Assembly: GCF_004362715.1 (NCBI RefSeq)
Contig: NZ_SNYC01000003.1
Span: 497,601 to 561,600 of the forward strand
Source of the DNA: Pedobacter metabolipauper
GTDB lineage: Bacteria; Bacteroidota; Bacteroidia; Sphingobacteriales; Sphingobacteriaceae
Direction: 5' to 3'
Length of the DNA: 64,000 bases
Below the pieces are notes generated by a model. The model was given only the letters and a program-made list of their open reading frames with translations. It did no database searches and was not told where the DNA came from. Within the stretch, counting starts at the first letter, position 1, and each line of letters opens with the position of its first letter. A program made the position numbers and the translations under genes. Below are positions 7,876 through 17,436 of the stretch, in pieces.

Positions 7876-10602
7876 ATGATGAAATTAATCCTTTCTGCGT
7901 TTTTAATCTGTATGACAACATTCACCTTTGCACAAAAAACAGGAAGTATCTCCGGAGTTCTGTTGGACAGTGCAGACCATAAACAAACAGTAGGCTACGC
8001 AACCATCTCGGTTTTTAAAGTAGGGGATAGTGTAATGACCATGTATAAATTATCTGATGATAAGGGTGTTTTTAAACTGAATAACCTGCAGACCGGAGTC
8101 CGGTACAGAATAATTATAAACGCATGGCATTATGCAGTGATCCGTAAAGAAGTTTCACTTAGCACTGCAACACCAGATCTTAAACTTGATAATATCCTGA
8201 TGGTTTCAAAATCAACCGATCTCGATGAGGTAAAGATTGTGGGAGAGCGGCCACCCATTGTGGTACGAAAAGATACCATAGAGTTTAATGCGGCCTCTTT
8301 CAAAACATTGCCGGCAGCAGTGCTGGAAGATCTGTTGAAAAAACTGCCTGGAGTAACACTAAATGCGGATGGTTCGATCAATGTAAACGGTAAAAAGGTG
8401 AATAAGATCCTGGTTGATGGTAAAGAGTTTTTTGGAGGCGATCTGGAGACGGCTACCAAAAATCTGCCTGCAAATATTATTGATAAGGTACAGGTAACAG
8501 ACGATAAAGAGGCCAGGCAGAGAGATCCAAACATGATTCCTGCAGATATTCCACAGGTCATTAATCTGAAGCTAAAAAAGAATATTAAACAGGGCGCTTT
8601 TGGAAGGGTATATGGTGGCGGGGGCGACAATGAACTTTATGAGGCCGGTGGAATTATAAACGTTTTCAGGGAAACGACTCAGTTAACGGCATTTGGGTAC
8701 CGGAACAACGTCAATAAATCAGGTTTTAACAATAGGGATCTTCAGGGAAACGGTAGCGGCTTTGCAACGAATGCTTCACTGGGTGGTGGAACAGGATTAC
8801 AGACCTCGGGAGGTGCCGGACTAAATTTTAATGTGCGCACTAAAAATAAAGTGAACATCAATGGAAATTATTTGTACGGGATGTCTGATAATTTTAAGGA
8901 ACAGCTCGCCCATGAAGATCAGTCAATCGGTGACGATAAACTCCTTACCAGGAACGAATCAACCAACAGCCGTCAAAACTATACACACAATATCCGGGGA
9001 GCTATAGATTTTAATACAGATAGTACCCTCACAATTTACATCCGGCCATCGATTTCTATCGGTAATTCAAACAACTTTTATAGTGCCAATAAGCAACTTA
9101 GAAACAAGAGTAACGAGTTAATCAATAATGCAGACAATACCGCGTTATCAAATGACGACAATATTTCCTATTACAATTCAGCCAGCCTGAATAAAGTATT
9201 TAAAAAGGAAGGAAGATCATTATATACCTCCCTAAACATCTCAAAATCAACAAATCTAAATAACAATTTCAATACGACAGAAAGTACAATCAGTGTGCCG
9301 CCATCAACAGTATCCATTGATCAGCTGCGCGATAATTCGATCCGGAATTTCAATACAGAACTGTACGCAAATTATAATGAGCCTTTCAGTAAAATGATCT
9401 CTATGACGTTAAGAGGAAGTATGAGTTATGTGGCCAATGAAAACGCATTGACTACTTTCTTTAGAAATCCACTGGATCAAAATTATGATATTGCCGTACC
9501 CAATTTATCAGAAACCGTAAAGCAATCCGGAATCAGAAGTTCAGCTGGTGGGGTGCTGATTATAAAACTCAATAATAACCTACAGCTTCAGCCGGGTATT
9601 ACTGTCAATACCATAGATTTAAACAATACATTCAGCAATTTACAGGATATCAGGCAAAATTATACGTTCCTGATACCAGAGCTTGGATTCCGTTACAAAA
9701 GCTTATCCATTCAGTACCGCTCTTCATTTTCTGAGCCTTCCATTCAAAACATTCAGCCGGTATCAAATAATACAGAGCCGTTATACATCGATGAAGGAAG
9801 CCCGAATTTGCAGCCTACCACACGCCATCTCTTAAGTTTCAATTTAAATAAGTACAACACTAAAAATTTCTTTAGCTATAGTGTTTATGGGTCAGCAAAT
9901 ATCCAGAAAAATGGGGTGGTTCGTTCCAAGATCATTACACCTGAAGGCATTCAAATTAGTACACCAATTAATATAGATGGGATTACGTCCTCATACGGTG
10001 GCGTTGATTTTAGAAAGGATTATAAAAATGCAAAGCATCAGATTAGTATAATAATGGCAATGGATATAACCCATGATAAGGGCTTCGTAATGGTGAATAA
10101 TATCAGTAGCAATACATACCGGTTCAGATACAGGCCACAAATTAGCCTTACATTGAATTTGAATGATAAATTTGAACTGAATCAGAATTATTCAGTAAGT
10201 AAAAACAGCAGTACCTATGATGATCCCTTTTATCCTGATCTTAAATATTCCACCCATACCAGTGGAAGCAGTATGATTATTCGTTTTCCTAAAAGAATTG
10301 TTTGGGACGCCAATTATAACATTCAGCTCAATAAACAACAATTGGCAGGGTATGACAATAATATTCAGCTGCTCAATGCAGGTGTATCTGTTAATTTCCT
10401 GAAAGAAGACAAAGCCAACCTCAGGTTCTCCTTAAATGATATTTTGAACGCTGGTGTAAGGCGCAGCATCTCTATTTGGGAGAACTCCATCTATGATACG
10501 CAATACAATAATCTGGGTACTTACGGGTTGCTCTCAATTACCTATAACATCAAGAATTTTGGAGGTAATGTAGGTGGAAAGAATAAGTTCTTAGGACTTT
10601 AA
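7876..10602 (+). CDS. Outer-membrane beta-barrel protein with carboxypeptidase-like regulatory domain
   Basis: 908 residues: signal peptide (1-19), a carboxypeptidase-regulatory-like domain (about 22-110, starting TGSISGVLLDSADHK), a plug-like region with ETIEFN/LKKLPGV and INVNGKKVNKILVDGKEFFGGD (about 130-190), and a long run of alternating beta strands to the C-terminus (about 230-908). This is the OMP_b-brl_3 type of barrel related to TonB-dependent receptors. No adjacent SusD partner exists, so it is not a standard SusCD pair. A 12-bp palindrome GTTATTAATAAC (7781-7792) sits in the divergent promoter region. Ligand unknown. Two adjacent ATGs (7876, 7879) are equivalent start choices. Confidence 0.85.
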   Translation: MMKLILSAFLICMTTFTFAQKTGSISGVLLDSADHKQTVGYATISVFKVGDSVMTMYKLSDDKGVFKLNNLQTGVRYRIIINAWHYAVIRKEVSLSTATPDLKLDNILMVSKSTDLDEVKIVGERPPIVVRKDTIEFNAASFKTLPAAVLEDLLKKLPGVTLNADGSINVNGKKVNKILVDGKEFFGGDLETATKNLPANIIDKVQVTDDKEARQRDPNMIPADIPQVINLKLKKNIKQGAFGRVYGGGGDNELYEAGGIINVFRETTQLTAFGYRNNVNKSGFNNRDLQGNGSGFATNASLGGGTGLQTSGGAGLNFNVRTKNKVNINGNYLYGMSDNFKEQLAHEDQSIGDDKLLTRNESTNSRQNYTHNIRGAIDFNTDSTLTIYIRPSISIGNSNNFYSANKQLRNKSNELINNADNTALSNDDNISYYNSASLNKVFKKEGRSLYTSLNISKSTNLNNNFNTTESTISVPPSTVSIDQLRDNSIRNFNTELYANYNEPFSKMISMTLRGSMSYVANENALTTFFRNPLDQNYDIAVPNLSETVKQSGIRSSAGGVLIIKLNNNLQLQPGITVNTIDLNNTFSNLQDIRQNYTFLIPELGFRYKSLSIQYRSSFSEPSIQNIQPVSNNTEPLYIDEGSPNLQPTTRHLLSFNLNKYNTKNFFSYSVYGSANIQKNGVVRSKIITPEGIQISTPINIDGITSSYGGVDFRKDYKNAKHQISIIMAMDITHDKGFVMVNNISSNTYRFRYRPQISLTLNLNDKFELNQNYSVSKNSSTYDDPFYPDLKYSTHTSGSSMIIRFPKRIVWDANYNIQLNKQQLAGYDNNIQLLNAGVSVNFLKEDKANLRFSLNDILNAGVRRSISIWENSIYDTQYNNLGTYGLLSITYNIKNFGGNVGGKNKFLGL

Positions 10603-10761
10603 TTGATGCGATTCCATAAACTGGGAACTTAGTCCTGGATATTGCATATTATTTGATATGATCTGCTTACAGTTAATCAACATCTGAATTTGGCTATAAA
10701 GAACATCACTTTTGCAAGCAACTAAGCAGGTTTCTACGGGTTTTAAATTGTAAATTTTTGT

Positions 10762-10769
10762 TAAGTTTG
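10762..10769 (+). promoter_or_regulatory. -7 element (TAAGTTTG) before pepD
   Basis: TAAGTTTG matches TAnnTTTG and ends 12 bp before the pepD ATG, implying a very short leader. The -33 region is T-rich but has no clear TTG at the ideal distance. Confidence 0.45.
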
Positions 10770-10781
10770 TTGTAAACACAA

Positions 10782-12251
10782 ATGAGAATGAAAGTTGATG
10801 ATTTAGAACCCAAAGCGTTATGGAATAGTTTCATAAGCCTGAATGCCATACCACGTGCTTCAAAAAAAGAAGAACAGGTTATTCGTTTTATGGTTCAGTT
10901 TGGTCATCATCTCGGATTGGAAACTGTACAGGATGCAATCGGGAATGTGGTCATTAAAAAACCAGCCACAGCGGGAATGGAAAACCGCCAAACGGTAATC
11001 CTGCAGTCCCACCTGGATATGGTTCATCAGAAAAATGGAGATACCCATTTCAACTTTGATACACAAGGCATCGATATGTATGTGGATGAAGACTGGGTTC
11101 GGGCAAAAGGTACAACCCTGGGTGCAGATAATGGAATTGGGGTAGCGACCATTATGGCAATACTTGCAGCTAAAAATATCCCGCATCCGGCAATAGAAGC
11201 CTTGTTTACCATTGATGAGGAGACGGGTATGACCGGAGCCAAACAGCTGGATCCCGCTAACCTTTCCGGTACAATCTTACTAAATTTAGACACGGAAGAA
11301 GATGATGAACTAACCATCGGCTGTGCCGGCGGTATAGATACCAATACAACCTATACGTATAAAGAAGAGACGCTGCCACCCAACAGTATCGCATATCATA
11401 TTTCTATAAAAGGCTTACTCGGCGGACACTCGGGCATGGATATTCATAAAGGCCGGGCCAATGCTAATAAACTGATGAACCGGTTTCTGTATACAGCTTC
11501 CAGCGCATTAAATCTGAAGGTAAGTGAAGTTGATGGCGGAAGTTTAAGAAATGCAATACCCCGTGAATCAAATGCAACTGTAGTTGTGCCAGCAAGTCAG
11601 AAAGATGACTTCCATTTCCATTTCAGCCATTTTACCGGGATTATAAAAGATGAATACCAGGCTATTGAACCTTCTTTAATTATAACTGCTGCTGAAACTG
11701 AATTGCCTGAAAAAGTGATGGCTGCTGAAGATTTAACCAGGATCACGAATGCAATTTATGCGTTACCAAATGGGGTATTTAGGATGAGTCCCGACATTAA
11801 AGACCTCGTAGAAGCGTCGTCTAACCTGGCCAGGGTTATCATCAAGTCAGGAACATTCATTACACAGTCACTGCAGAGAAGCAGCGTGGAAAGCACAAAA
11901 ACGGATGTAGCTTACGCCGTTGCTGCTGCGTTTGAAAATATGGGTGCTGAAGTTTCCAGAAGCGGAGATTATCCCGGATGGAAGCCGGATGCCAGTTCAA
12001 AAATACTCGACGTGATGAAAAAGCTTTATACAGACACGTTCCAGGAAGCACCAAATGTAAATGCCTGCCATGCAGGTTTAGAATGCGGTATATTAGGCTC
12101 ACATCTTCCAGGTATGGATATGATCTCATTCGGACCCACCATACATGGTGCCCATTCTCCGGATGAATGCGTTAAGATTTCATCGGTTCAAAAGTTTTGG
12201 ACTTACCTGCTTCTTGTCCTTAAAGAGATCCCTGTTAAATCATTAAATTAG
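10782..12251 (+). CDS. pepD: Aminoacyl-histidine dipeptidase (PepD, M20 family)
   Basis: 489 residues, full length for PepD/carnosinase-like M20C peptidases. Zinc-site motifs are intact: LQSHLDMVHQ (His), GADNGIG (bridging Asp), IDEETGMTG (catalytic Glu pair), NLDTEEDD (Asp) and GPTIHGAHSPDE (His). The lid-domain sequence GGHSGMDIHKGRANA is also present. It hydrolyses Xaa-His and other dipeptides in the cytoplasm. An ATG at 10788 is an alternative start only two codons later. The next gene begins 14 bp downstream and may be co-transcribed, though no functional link is obvious. Confidence 0.95.
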   Translation: MRMKVDDLEPKALWNSFISLNAIPRASKKEEQVIRFMVQFGHHLGLETVQDAIGNVVIKKPATAGMENRQTVILQSHLDMVHQKNGDTHFNFDTQGIDMYVDEDWVRAKGTTLGADNGIGVATIMAILAAKNIPHPAIEALFTIDEETGMTGAKQLDPANLSGTILLNLDTEEDDELTIGCAGGIDTNTTYTYKEETLPPNSIAYHISIKGLLGGHSGMDIHKGRANANKLMNRFLYTASSALNLKVSEVDGGSLRNAIPRESNATVVVPASQKDDFHFHFSHFTGIIKDEYQAIEPSLIITAAETELPEKVMAAEDLTRITNAIYALPNGVFRMSPDIKDLVEASSNLARVIIKSGTFITQSLQRSSVESTKTDVAYAVAAAFENMGAEVSRSGDYPGWKPDASSKILDVMKKLYTDTFQEAPNVNACHAGLECGILGSHLPGMDMISFGPTIHGAHSPDECVKISSVQKFWTYLLLVLKEIPVKSLN

Positions 12252-12265
12252 TCCTCCGAACTGTT

Positions 12266-14551
12266 ATGAAATTATACATCTATACCTTTTTGATCCTCCT
12301 GGTTTTTAGCCTGTATCAATGCAAGAGCTACAAGAAGGCCGTTCAAAAAACATCCGCAACAGAACAACCTGTTGATTTTAGCCGTTCCCCAATAGTTTCA
12401 CCGCAGGATGCCATTGGCAAAATGAAAGTTGAGGACGGCTTTGAAGTACAGCTCGTTGCTGCTGAACCCTTAATCAGCACGCCGGTTGCAATGTCATTCG
12501 ATACAAAAGGACGGATCTGGGTAGTAGAAATGACCGGATACATGCCTGATACCCTCGGAAGAGGCGAAGATCTGCCAAGTGGTAAGATTGTGATCCTGAC
12601 CGACATAAACGGCGATGGTGTAGCTGATGAACGGAACGTGTTCCTTGATTCCCTGGTTCTGCCACGAGCCATTTGCCTGATTGATAACGGCATCATGGTG
12701 GCAGAATCTCCAAATCTATGGTTTTATGAAATAAACGGCGATAAGCCTGGAAAGAGAACGCTTGTTGATGCTAAGTATGCCGTGGATGGCAATGTAGAAC
12801 ACCAGCCTAACGGATTGTTAAGAGCGCTTGACAATTGGATCTACAATGCAAAGTCCAGCAAAAGATACCGTAAAAAAGGGTCAAAGTGGATCATAGAAGA
12901 TACCCACTTTAGAGGCCAGTGGGGGATAAGTCAGGATAATTACGGCCGGTTATATTACAACGACAACTCTACCAACCTGGTTGGAGATTATTTTACACCG
13001 GGTTTTGGTGCAACCAATAAGAACCAGCGTAATGTAAGCGGTTATTCTGAGCGTACCGTGCAAGACAACCGCGTATATCCCGCCAGACCAACACCGGGCA
13101 TTAACCGTGCCTATATGCCGGGTATATTAGACGATAGCCTGAGACTAAAAAACTTTACTGCTGCCTGCGGCCCGTTAATTTACAGAGGCGCTTTATTTGG
13201 AGCCGATTATGAATTTAATGCTTTTGTTGCAGAGCCATCTGCAAATTTGATTAAGCGCAATATTCTAAATGAGAACGGTTACCAGGTTAAGGGTAAACAG
13301 GCGTACCAGGGTAAAGAATTTCTTGCAAGTATTGACGAAAGATTCAGACCAGTAAGCCTGTATGATGGCCCGGATGGTGCGTTGTATGTGGTAGACATGT
13401 ATAGGGGGATTATCCAGCATAAAACCTATGCAACTCCATATCTGATCGATCAGATTAAGAAAAGAGATCTTACCCAGCCCTTAAATTGCGGTAGGATCTA
13501 TAAAATTGTTCCTAAGGATAAAAAGGCAGCTGCTCTTAAAATCACCGATGATCCAAAATCGCTGGTTGCATTGTTGGGCAATGCCAATGGATTTATCCGC
13601 GATCAGGCCCAGCAATACTTACTTGACCAAAAGAATAAAGCAGCCATTCCATATCTGAAGGAGGTGTTAAGTACGGGCAGCAATCCTTTACAGGTAATTC
13701 ATGCGCTATGGGTTCTTGAAGGATTAAATGCCCTGCAGACCCATGAGGTTTTAACCTTGTTAAAAAATGAGACCTGGTCCATCAGGATGCAGGCCTTAAG
13801 CGTAATCCCTTCTGTAATAAATGGTTCTTCGTATCGGAGCTATGCATTGGCTTTGCAGCAGGATGCCTTACTGAATGATGAAAAAGCAGCGCCATACATT
13901 GCTTATCTAACCAATTTTATCAAGTCTTATGACGATAACGCGGCGAAAAATATACAGCTTGCTCTAATAAGCCGCTATCGGGATAATAACTTCGTGGCGG
14001 ATGCGGTCATCAGCACAATGCCTTACCAGGAAGAAGCATTTAAACAATCTATTGCCAAACTGGTGCCTGATACAAACCTGCGGATCAATAAGCAGCTGCA
14101 GCGTGCCATCTCAAACTATAAGAGTACCCTTAAGAACAAAGATCCTTTTGTTTTGGCTAAACAGTACCCAAAAGGATCTGCGTTGTTCCTGTCTACCTGC
14201 CAGACCTGCCATGGGCCGGATGGGAATGGGATAAAATCCCTTGCCCCGCCATTAAACAAGTCGGAGTGGGTAACAGGAGATAAAAATAACCTGATCGCTA
14301 TTGTATTGTTCGGATTAACAGGGCCGGTAAAGGTAAATGGTCATATTTATGAGGCGCCTGAAATCTCGGCGGATATGCCGGGTATTGCGCATAGTGAAGA
14401 GATCTCTGATGAAGATATTGCCCAGCTTTTAAGCTATATTAGAGCTTCGTGGCAAAATAATGCCGGTAAAGTGGATGTCAAAGATGTTGTTGGGATGCGG
14501 ACTAAGTTAAAAGGCAGACAAAAGGCCTTTACCGCTGAAGAATTCAAATAA
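12266..14551 (+). CDS. Lipoprotein sorbosone-dehydrogenase-like beta-propeller with HEAT repeats and C-terminal cytochrome c
   Basis: 761 residues. A lipobox (LYQCKSYK, Cys about 19) anchors it in the envelope. Residues about 50-410 form a propeller related to the PVC-type putative membrane-bound dehydrogenase (DGFEVQLVAAEPL, FDTKGRIWVVEMTGY, DGPDGALYVVDMYRG). Helical HEAT-like repeats cover about 430-590. The C-terminal c-type cytochrome has the heme site CQTCHG (Cys645, Cys648, His649) and a likely Met ligand in SADMPGIAH. Such proteins are thought to oxidise a sugar or alcohol and pass electrons to the heme; the substrate here is unknown. It ends at a perfect hairpin overlapping its stop codon. 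Confidence 0.85.
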   Translation: MKLYIYTFLILLVFSLYQCKSYKKAVQKTSATEQPVDFSRSPIVSPQDAIGKMKVEDGFEVQLVAAEPLISTPVAMSFDTKGRIWVVEMTGYMPDTLGRGEDLPSGKIVILTDINGDGVADERNVFLDSLVLPRAICLIDNGIMVAESPNLWFYEINGDKPGKRTLVDAKYAVDGNVEHQPNGLLRALDNWIYNAKSSKRYRKKGSKWIIEDTHFRGQWGISQDNYGRLYYNDNSTNLVGDYFTPGFGATNKNQRNVSGYSERTVQDNRVYPARPTPGINRAYMPGILDDSLRLKNFTAACGPLIYRGALFGADYEFNAFVAEPSANLIKRNILNENGYQVKGKQAYQGKEFLASIDERFRPVSLYDGPDGALYVVDMYRGIIQHKTYATPYLIDQIKKRDLTQPLNCGRIYKIVPKDKKAAALKITDDPKSLVALLGNANGFIRDQAQQYLLDQKNKAAIPYLKEVLSTGSNPLQVIHALWVLEGLNALQTHEVLTLLKNETWSIRMQALSVIPSVINGSSYRSYALALQQDALLNDEKAAPYIAYLTNFIKSYDDNAAKNIQLALISRYRDNNFVADAVISTMPYQEEAFKQSIAKLVPDTNLRINKQLQRAISNYKSTLKNKDPFVLAKQYPKGSALFLSTCQTCHGPDGNGIKSLAPPLNKSEWVTGDKNNLIAIVLFGLTGPVKVNGHIYEAPEISADMPGIAHSEEISDEDIAQLLSYIRASWQNNAGKVDVKDVVGMRTKLKGRQKAFTAEEFK

Positions 14552-14578
14552 ATATCCTGGACCTGATCCAGGATATTT
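14550..14578. terminator. Hairpin between convergent genes
   Basis: A perfect 12-bp stem (14550-14561 with 14567-14578, starting AAATATCCTGGA) closes a 5-nt loop. It sits exactly between the stop of the cytochrome lipoprotein and the end of the DUF4397 gene, so it may stop transcription from both sides. The U-tracts on either side are weak. Confidence 0.6.
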
Positions 14579-14594
14579 AATCTTGGTTTTATGC

Positions 14595-15305
14595 TTAGCG
14601 GTTTATGATAACCTGTCCGCTAAATGCCTGATCAATATCTCCCGGGGTTAAGTAACCTCTTGAGATGATGGTGTAACACTTGCCTTTAACAATTTCCATG
14701 CTTTTTAAGGTCGCCTTTGTTACGCTGGTTGCACGGTCTTTAATCTCAAAAATATAAGTCTTAGGCTCTATTTCGATAAATGCATCAGTGGATTTATACG
14801 TTTTATTTGGAATCACAATATTGGTACCCTCTACCAGGTTTAACGCACTTGCATCTGGAGATAGGTTCATAAAGCGGATATAAGCTTTTTCTGTTAGCTG
14901 ACCATTTATATCATCTTCTACGAGCAGATAATCAGGGCTAGCCGTACCATTGATGAAAAACAAAGAATAGATCTTTTGATTTTCCAGAACAATATCCTTT
15001 GTAAACAAGCTGGCTGTACTGCTTTCAATAGTTAATTTAGCACTATAGGTTTTAGGAACAATTTCAAAGTAGTTGATCACACCACCAAATGGTAAGGCTG
15101 CTGTATTTACTTTAGCATCATCCAGGTAAAGGTTAAATGTAGCCAGCGTAGGGAAAGTGTTGACTACACTTAATAAGGCAACATTAGAAACCACCTCGTC
15201 TTGTTTTTTGCAGGATTGCACCAAAAGCGCAATTGGAAGTATAATAAGGGCTATGCGAACTACCAGTAAATTCAGAGGTTTTAGTCTTGTAAACGATTTA
15301 ATCAT
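14595..15305 (-). CDS. DUF4397 domain lipoprotein-like protein
   Basis: 236 residues. The N-terminus has a hydrophobic segment followed by LLVQSCKKQDE, a lipobox-like end (Cys about 32), preceded by an unusually long basic n-region (IKSFTRLK). Two similar beta-sandwich halves follow: LSVVNTFPTLATFNLYLDDA and IRFMNLSPDASALNLVEGTN are the repeated first strands typical of DUF4397, and FEIVPKTYSAKL / IEIEPKTYIFEI are the matching strands. A cell-surface binding or structural role is likely, with no enzyme residues visible. A later ATG would shorten the n-region but I kept the longest form. Confidence 0.8.
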   Translation of the reverse strand: MIKSFTRLKPLNLLVVRIALIILPIALLVQSCKKQDEVVSNVALLSVVNTFPTLATFNLYLDDAKVNTAALPFGGVINYFEIVPKTYSAKLTIESSTASLFTKDIVLENQKIYSLFFINGTASPDYLLVEDDINGQLTEKAYIRFMNLSPDASALNLVEGTNIVIPNKTYKSTDAFIEIEPKTYIFEIKDRATSVTKATLKSMEIVKGKCYTIISRGYLTPGDIDQAFSGQVIINR

Positions 15306-15352
15306 GATATATTTATTTTTAATTTTTAATTCTTCTTTAGCAAAAATACGCG

Positions 15353-16993
15353 TTATTCTCCATTTAGCAACATATTAGCCAGAACTTCATCCCGGTTATA
15401 AATATCTTTACGAAAGTTTAACCGGTTTTCACGATCCGTAAAAGCCGTAAAATAGGCGATAAACACTGGAACTTTATCCTTTAGGGTAATGTACTTTTCT
15501 TTTCCTGAATTCATGGCGGCACTTATTTTCTGATCGTTCCATGAAGGATCATTCCTCAACAGAAAAGCAGCCAGTTTTGCTGGATCCTGTACGCGGATAC
15601 AACCGTGGCTAAATGCACGTTCATTTTCGCCGAACAGCGATTTTGAAGGCGTATCATGCAGATAGATGTTATAACTGTTCGGGAACAGGAACTTTACCTG
15701 TCCCAAAGAATTTCCTGGCCCTGGTTTTTGCCGTACGGTTGGCAACCCCTCGCTATAGCCGGTAATTTCCATCCGGTGTTGATTGATATAGCCGCGGTTT
15801 TTGCGCATGGCAGGGAGAATTTCGTTGCGTACAATACTTGGAGGAACATTCCAGTATGGGCTGAAAACAATGTATTTCATATCCCCTGAAAAGATTACGG
15901 TTTTATGAACAGACTGTCCAACCACCACATTACCGCTCCATTGTAAACTGTCTTTCTGGTAAACGTGCAGTTTAAATTCCGGAATGTTTACCGCAAGATA
16001 ATCCGAATTGAGCTGAACGGGAAGCCAGCGGCTTCTTTCCATATTTACCATGATCTGCCTGATCCGTGTTTTTAGGGGGACATTAAGCTCATTGATCGTA
16101 CCAATTCCAATTACCCCATCTGCGGACATGCCATGCCTGGACTGAAAACTTTTCATGGCTTTCAGCAGCTCTTCATCATAATAGATGCTGCTGGTATCTC
16201 CTTTTAGATCGGCCAACTCAAAAAGTCTTTTTTTAATCTGGATGATGATCTGTGAAGAATCACCGGGACGATAAGATTTCTGATCGGCAATGATCCTGGG
16301 CCAGTGATCTAAACGGTCGAGCTCCCGGTATTTAACCAGGAAACCTTTTAATAAGTCATATTGACGGTACACAGGAGGGGCTTGAGTAGCGGTAAACTTA
16401 GAAGGACTTTTAATCATACTGTCCAGGAACTGCTCATAAGAAACCTTTTTTCTAGGCAGATACCACTCCGAGGCTTTACTGACCGAAGCATCCGCACCTT
16501 GCCATACCAATTGTGCAAAGGCAAAATATTGTGCCGTTAACATCAGTTCCAGTTTAATATCCGGTTTCTTTGAGGTTCTGGCGTATAGGAGGGAGTCAAA
16601 GGTAACGCGGTAAGGTATTTCTTTATTGATTCCTTCTTTCTCCAGGTTTTTAACGCGGTCGGCCAGGTTACCAGCCTGCTCAATCAAACCATTCTTATTG
16701 TACCAGGCATACGCATGCTGTCTGCCTGAATAAAACTTACGGATGGAACCCGCATATTTTTCTAAAAGGGGATAAGCTTTTACAAAGGATTCAATCTGTG
16801 TGGTATCAAAGAAGAGGTCTTTTTCCGAATTAAAACTTCCGGGTATGGTTTTGTTCCATTCTTTAATCGCTTTTCTTTTTAGGGAATCGGCACTGATCTG
16901 ATTTCCTTTCTTTTCAGATTGCCTGCAGCCAGTTAACGCAAAAGCGCTAAAGCAAACAACGAGAACAAGAATGGTACTGCGAAATCTGATCAT
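15353..16993 (-). CDS. L,D-transpeptidase (YcbB-like), lipoprotein
   Basis: 546 residues. A signal peptide ends in FALTGCRQSE (lipobox Cys about 23). Next come a scaffold domain (about 40-270), a peptidoglycan-binding helical domain (LKAMKSFQSRHGMSADGVIGIGT, about 280-310), and a YkuD catalytic domain from about 325. The catalytic signature is SHGCIRV, with nucleophile Cys465 and His463 beside it, and the upstream His in YLHDTPS completes the usual set. It makes 3-3 cross-links or attaches proteins to peptidoglycan in the periplasm. Length and domain order match the YcbB/LdtD type. A -7-like element lies at 17012-17019 on the same strand. Confidence 0.93.
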   Translation of the reverse strand: MIRFRSTILVLVVCFSAFALTGCRQSEKKGNQISADSLKRKAIKEWNKTIPGSFNSEKDLFFDTTQIESFVKAYPLLEKYAGSIRKFYSGRQHAYAWYNKNGLIEQAGNLADRVKNLEKEGINKEIPYRVTFDSLLYARTSKKPDIKLELMLTAQYFAFAQLVWQGADASVSKASEWYLPRKKVSYEQFLDSMIKSPSKFTATQAPPVYRQYDLLKGFLVKYRELDRLDHWPRIIADQKSYRPGDSSQIIIQIKKRLFELADLKGDTSSIYYDEELLKAMKSFQSRHGMSADGVIGIGTINELNVPLKTRIRQIMVNMERSRWLPVQLNSDYLAVNIPEFKLHVYQKDSLQWSGNVVVGQSVHKTVIFSGDMKYIVFSPYWNVPPSIVRNEILPAMRKNRGYINQHRMEITGYSEGLPTVRQKPGPGNSLGQVKFLFPNSYNIYLHDTPSKSLFGENERAFSHGCIRVQDPAKLAAFLLRNDPSWNDQKISAAMNSGKEKYITLKDKVPVFIAYFTAFTDRENRLNFRKDIYNRDEVLANMLLNGE

Positions 16994-17011
16994 GGTTTAA
17001 GAATACACCTG

Positions 17012-17019
17012 CAAATATA
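17012..17019 (-). promoter_or_regulatory. -7 element (TATATTTG) before the L,D-transpeptidase gene
   Basis: On the minus strand TATATTTG matches TAnnTTTG and ends about 18 nt before the ATG at 16993. No strict TTG at -33. Confidence 0.4.
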
Positions 17020-17096
17020 TCTTTTATAGTGTGTATAACTTTGTTAAATACTGTTAAAAAGCTGTTGATAAATATAAAATTATTTTGTTGCACTGA

Positions 17097-17432
17097 ATTA
17101 ATATTCTGCGTAAATTAGATCTATCAATAACGAAGTACATTGACAATCTGAAGAAACACCAAAAAGAAGGATAGCCCAAGGGCAGAATTCTGGGAGTTTC
17201 TAATGAACAGATATACAAACCGATAGCACGTTCCACGGAACAAGTTATAGAGGAAGTATTTTACGGGTTTGCGTTCTTAGGGACTGCGAAACCACGAAAT
17301 GTTAAACTACAAAACGAATTGATGCTTTTTTAAGACTACGGTCTTAAAATTGGAAACGGAGAACTTGAATCGAAAGAAGAGAGGCTCCGTTTCTCTTTTT
17401 TAAAGTGTTTTTGTACGCTTACAGTGGGCTGA
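17097..17432 (+). pseudogene. Decayed coding remnant or orphan RNA, unidentified
   Basis: The 443-bp gap between two minus-strand genes holds a plus-strand frame that stays open from 17097 to 17429 except for a TAG (17172) and a TAA (17331). The three open pieces read as protein-like sequence, for example LRKLDLSITKYIDNLKKH, RSTEQVIEEVFYGFAFLGTA and NGELESKEERLRFSF, suggesting one broken gene. I do not recognise the family. A TAnnTTTG match (TAACTTTG, 17036-17043) lies upstream, a strong hairpin (TTTTAAGAC-TACG-GTCTTAAAA, about 17328-17349) lies inside, and a terminator follows at 17353-17401. A non-coding RNA is the alternative. Confidence 0.35.
17353..17401 (+). terminator. Intrinsic terminator, plus strand
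   Basis: GAAACGGAG (17353-17361) pairs perfectly with CTCCGTTTC (17385-17393), and the stem is followed by TCTTTTTT. The 23-nt loop is long. The flanking annotated genes are both on the minus strand, so it must end some other plus-strand transcript. Confidence 0.6.
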
Positions 17433-17436
17433 AATT

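Noticed and set aside
8130..8630. 166-codon antisense open frame within the outer-membrane barrel gene
   Set aside because: Mirror of a well supported coding sequence; composition (Ser/Phe/Leu/Pro-rich) is typical for shadow frames.
17054..17236. Minus-strand short open frame in the 17-kb gap
   Set aside because: The plus-strand frame in the same place reads more like protein and has a promoter box and terminator; the minus frame has none.
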